From Chara braunii (taxonomy: Eukaryota; Streptophyta; Charophyceae; Charales; Characeae): 27,617 nucleotides of DNA. Every line of letters starts with the position of its first letter. Position 1 is the stretch's first letter. Where the stretch lies: the NCBI GenBank assembly GCA_003427395.1, contig BFEA01000248.1, forward strand, positions 891,248-918,864, read 5' to 3'. The position numbers were made by a program, and so were the translations under genes. This document shows, in pieces, positions 27,586 to 27,617 of the stretch. A model generated the notes under the pieces. That model made no database searches. It had not been told where the DNA came from and saw only the letters and a program-made list of their open reading frames with translations.

Positions 27586-27617
27586 GATAACTTTTGGTCG
27601 AAAGTTGATGTCTCTCT

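Overview
Eukaryotic nuclear DNA from a repeat-rich genome, most likely a plant or charophyte-type green alga. The reasons are L1-type non-LTR retrotransposons of the plant kind (CCHC ORF1, APE endonuclease, RT, C-terminal CCHC zf-RVT-like module, no RNase H seen), U6 snRNA-like copies with a GTCC-TTCG-GGAC 5' stem, GA microsatellites, poly(A)/poly(T) tracts and gaps of N. There are no operons, bacterial genes or phage genes. The species cannot be named from sequence alone.

Layout. 1-490: four ~120-bp tandem units that can fold into hairpins. 776-1470: eight dispersed hairpins sharing one conserved loop and inner stem (CATT / 12-nt loop / AATG), while their outer stems differ in sequence yet stay self-complementary. 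1720-1984 (minus): a possible first coding exon ending at a CAG|GTAAAC donor. If it is real, both hairpin arrays lie in its first intron. 3919-4601 (minus): a cluster of decayed structural-RNA copies, namely two U6 snRNA-like segments, one 25S rRNA fragment and one tRNA-like segment with A and B boxes. 5470-6550: a small duplication, pyrimidine-rich DNA and two GA microsatellites.

Two nearly full-length, broken LINEs of one family dominate the centre and lie tail to tail. LINE-A is on plus (about 6841-15143, ending in poly(A)). LINE-B is on minus (16402-23771). LINE-B is flanked by an 11-bp target-site duplication, TTAGCCAAAAG, at 16391-16401 and 23772-23782. Its 5' end (23650-23771) is inverted, the classic outcome of twin priming. 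Both LINEs encode ORF1 with a CX2CX4HX6C knuckle, an extra conserved domain ahead of the endonuclease, the APE endonuclease, RT, a long connector and a CCHC module. Their 3' UTRs share a stem-loop just before poly(A). Between them lie LINE scraps (an endonuclease fragment at 15145-15435 and a 3'-end fragment at about 15440-15560) and two local tandem duplications.

23783-27617: flanking DNA with a GGGTATGG-type minisatellite, an internal fragment of a third LINE (25222-26395, plus, FADD intact), a 101-bp tandem duplication, five copies of a TTAAACCACCAGTA-containing repeat, a ~470-bp imperfect palindrome and a third GA microsatellite.

Every LINE copy carries stops and frameshifts, so none looks autonomous. 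The features least explained by known elements are the conserved-loop hairpin array and the structural-RNA cluster.
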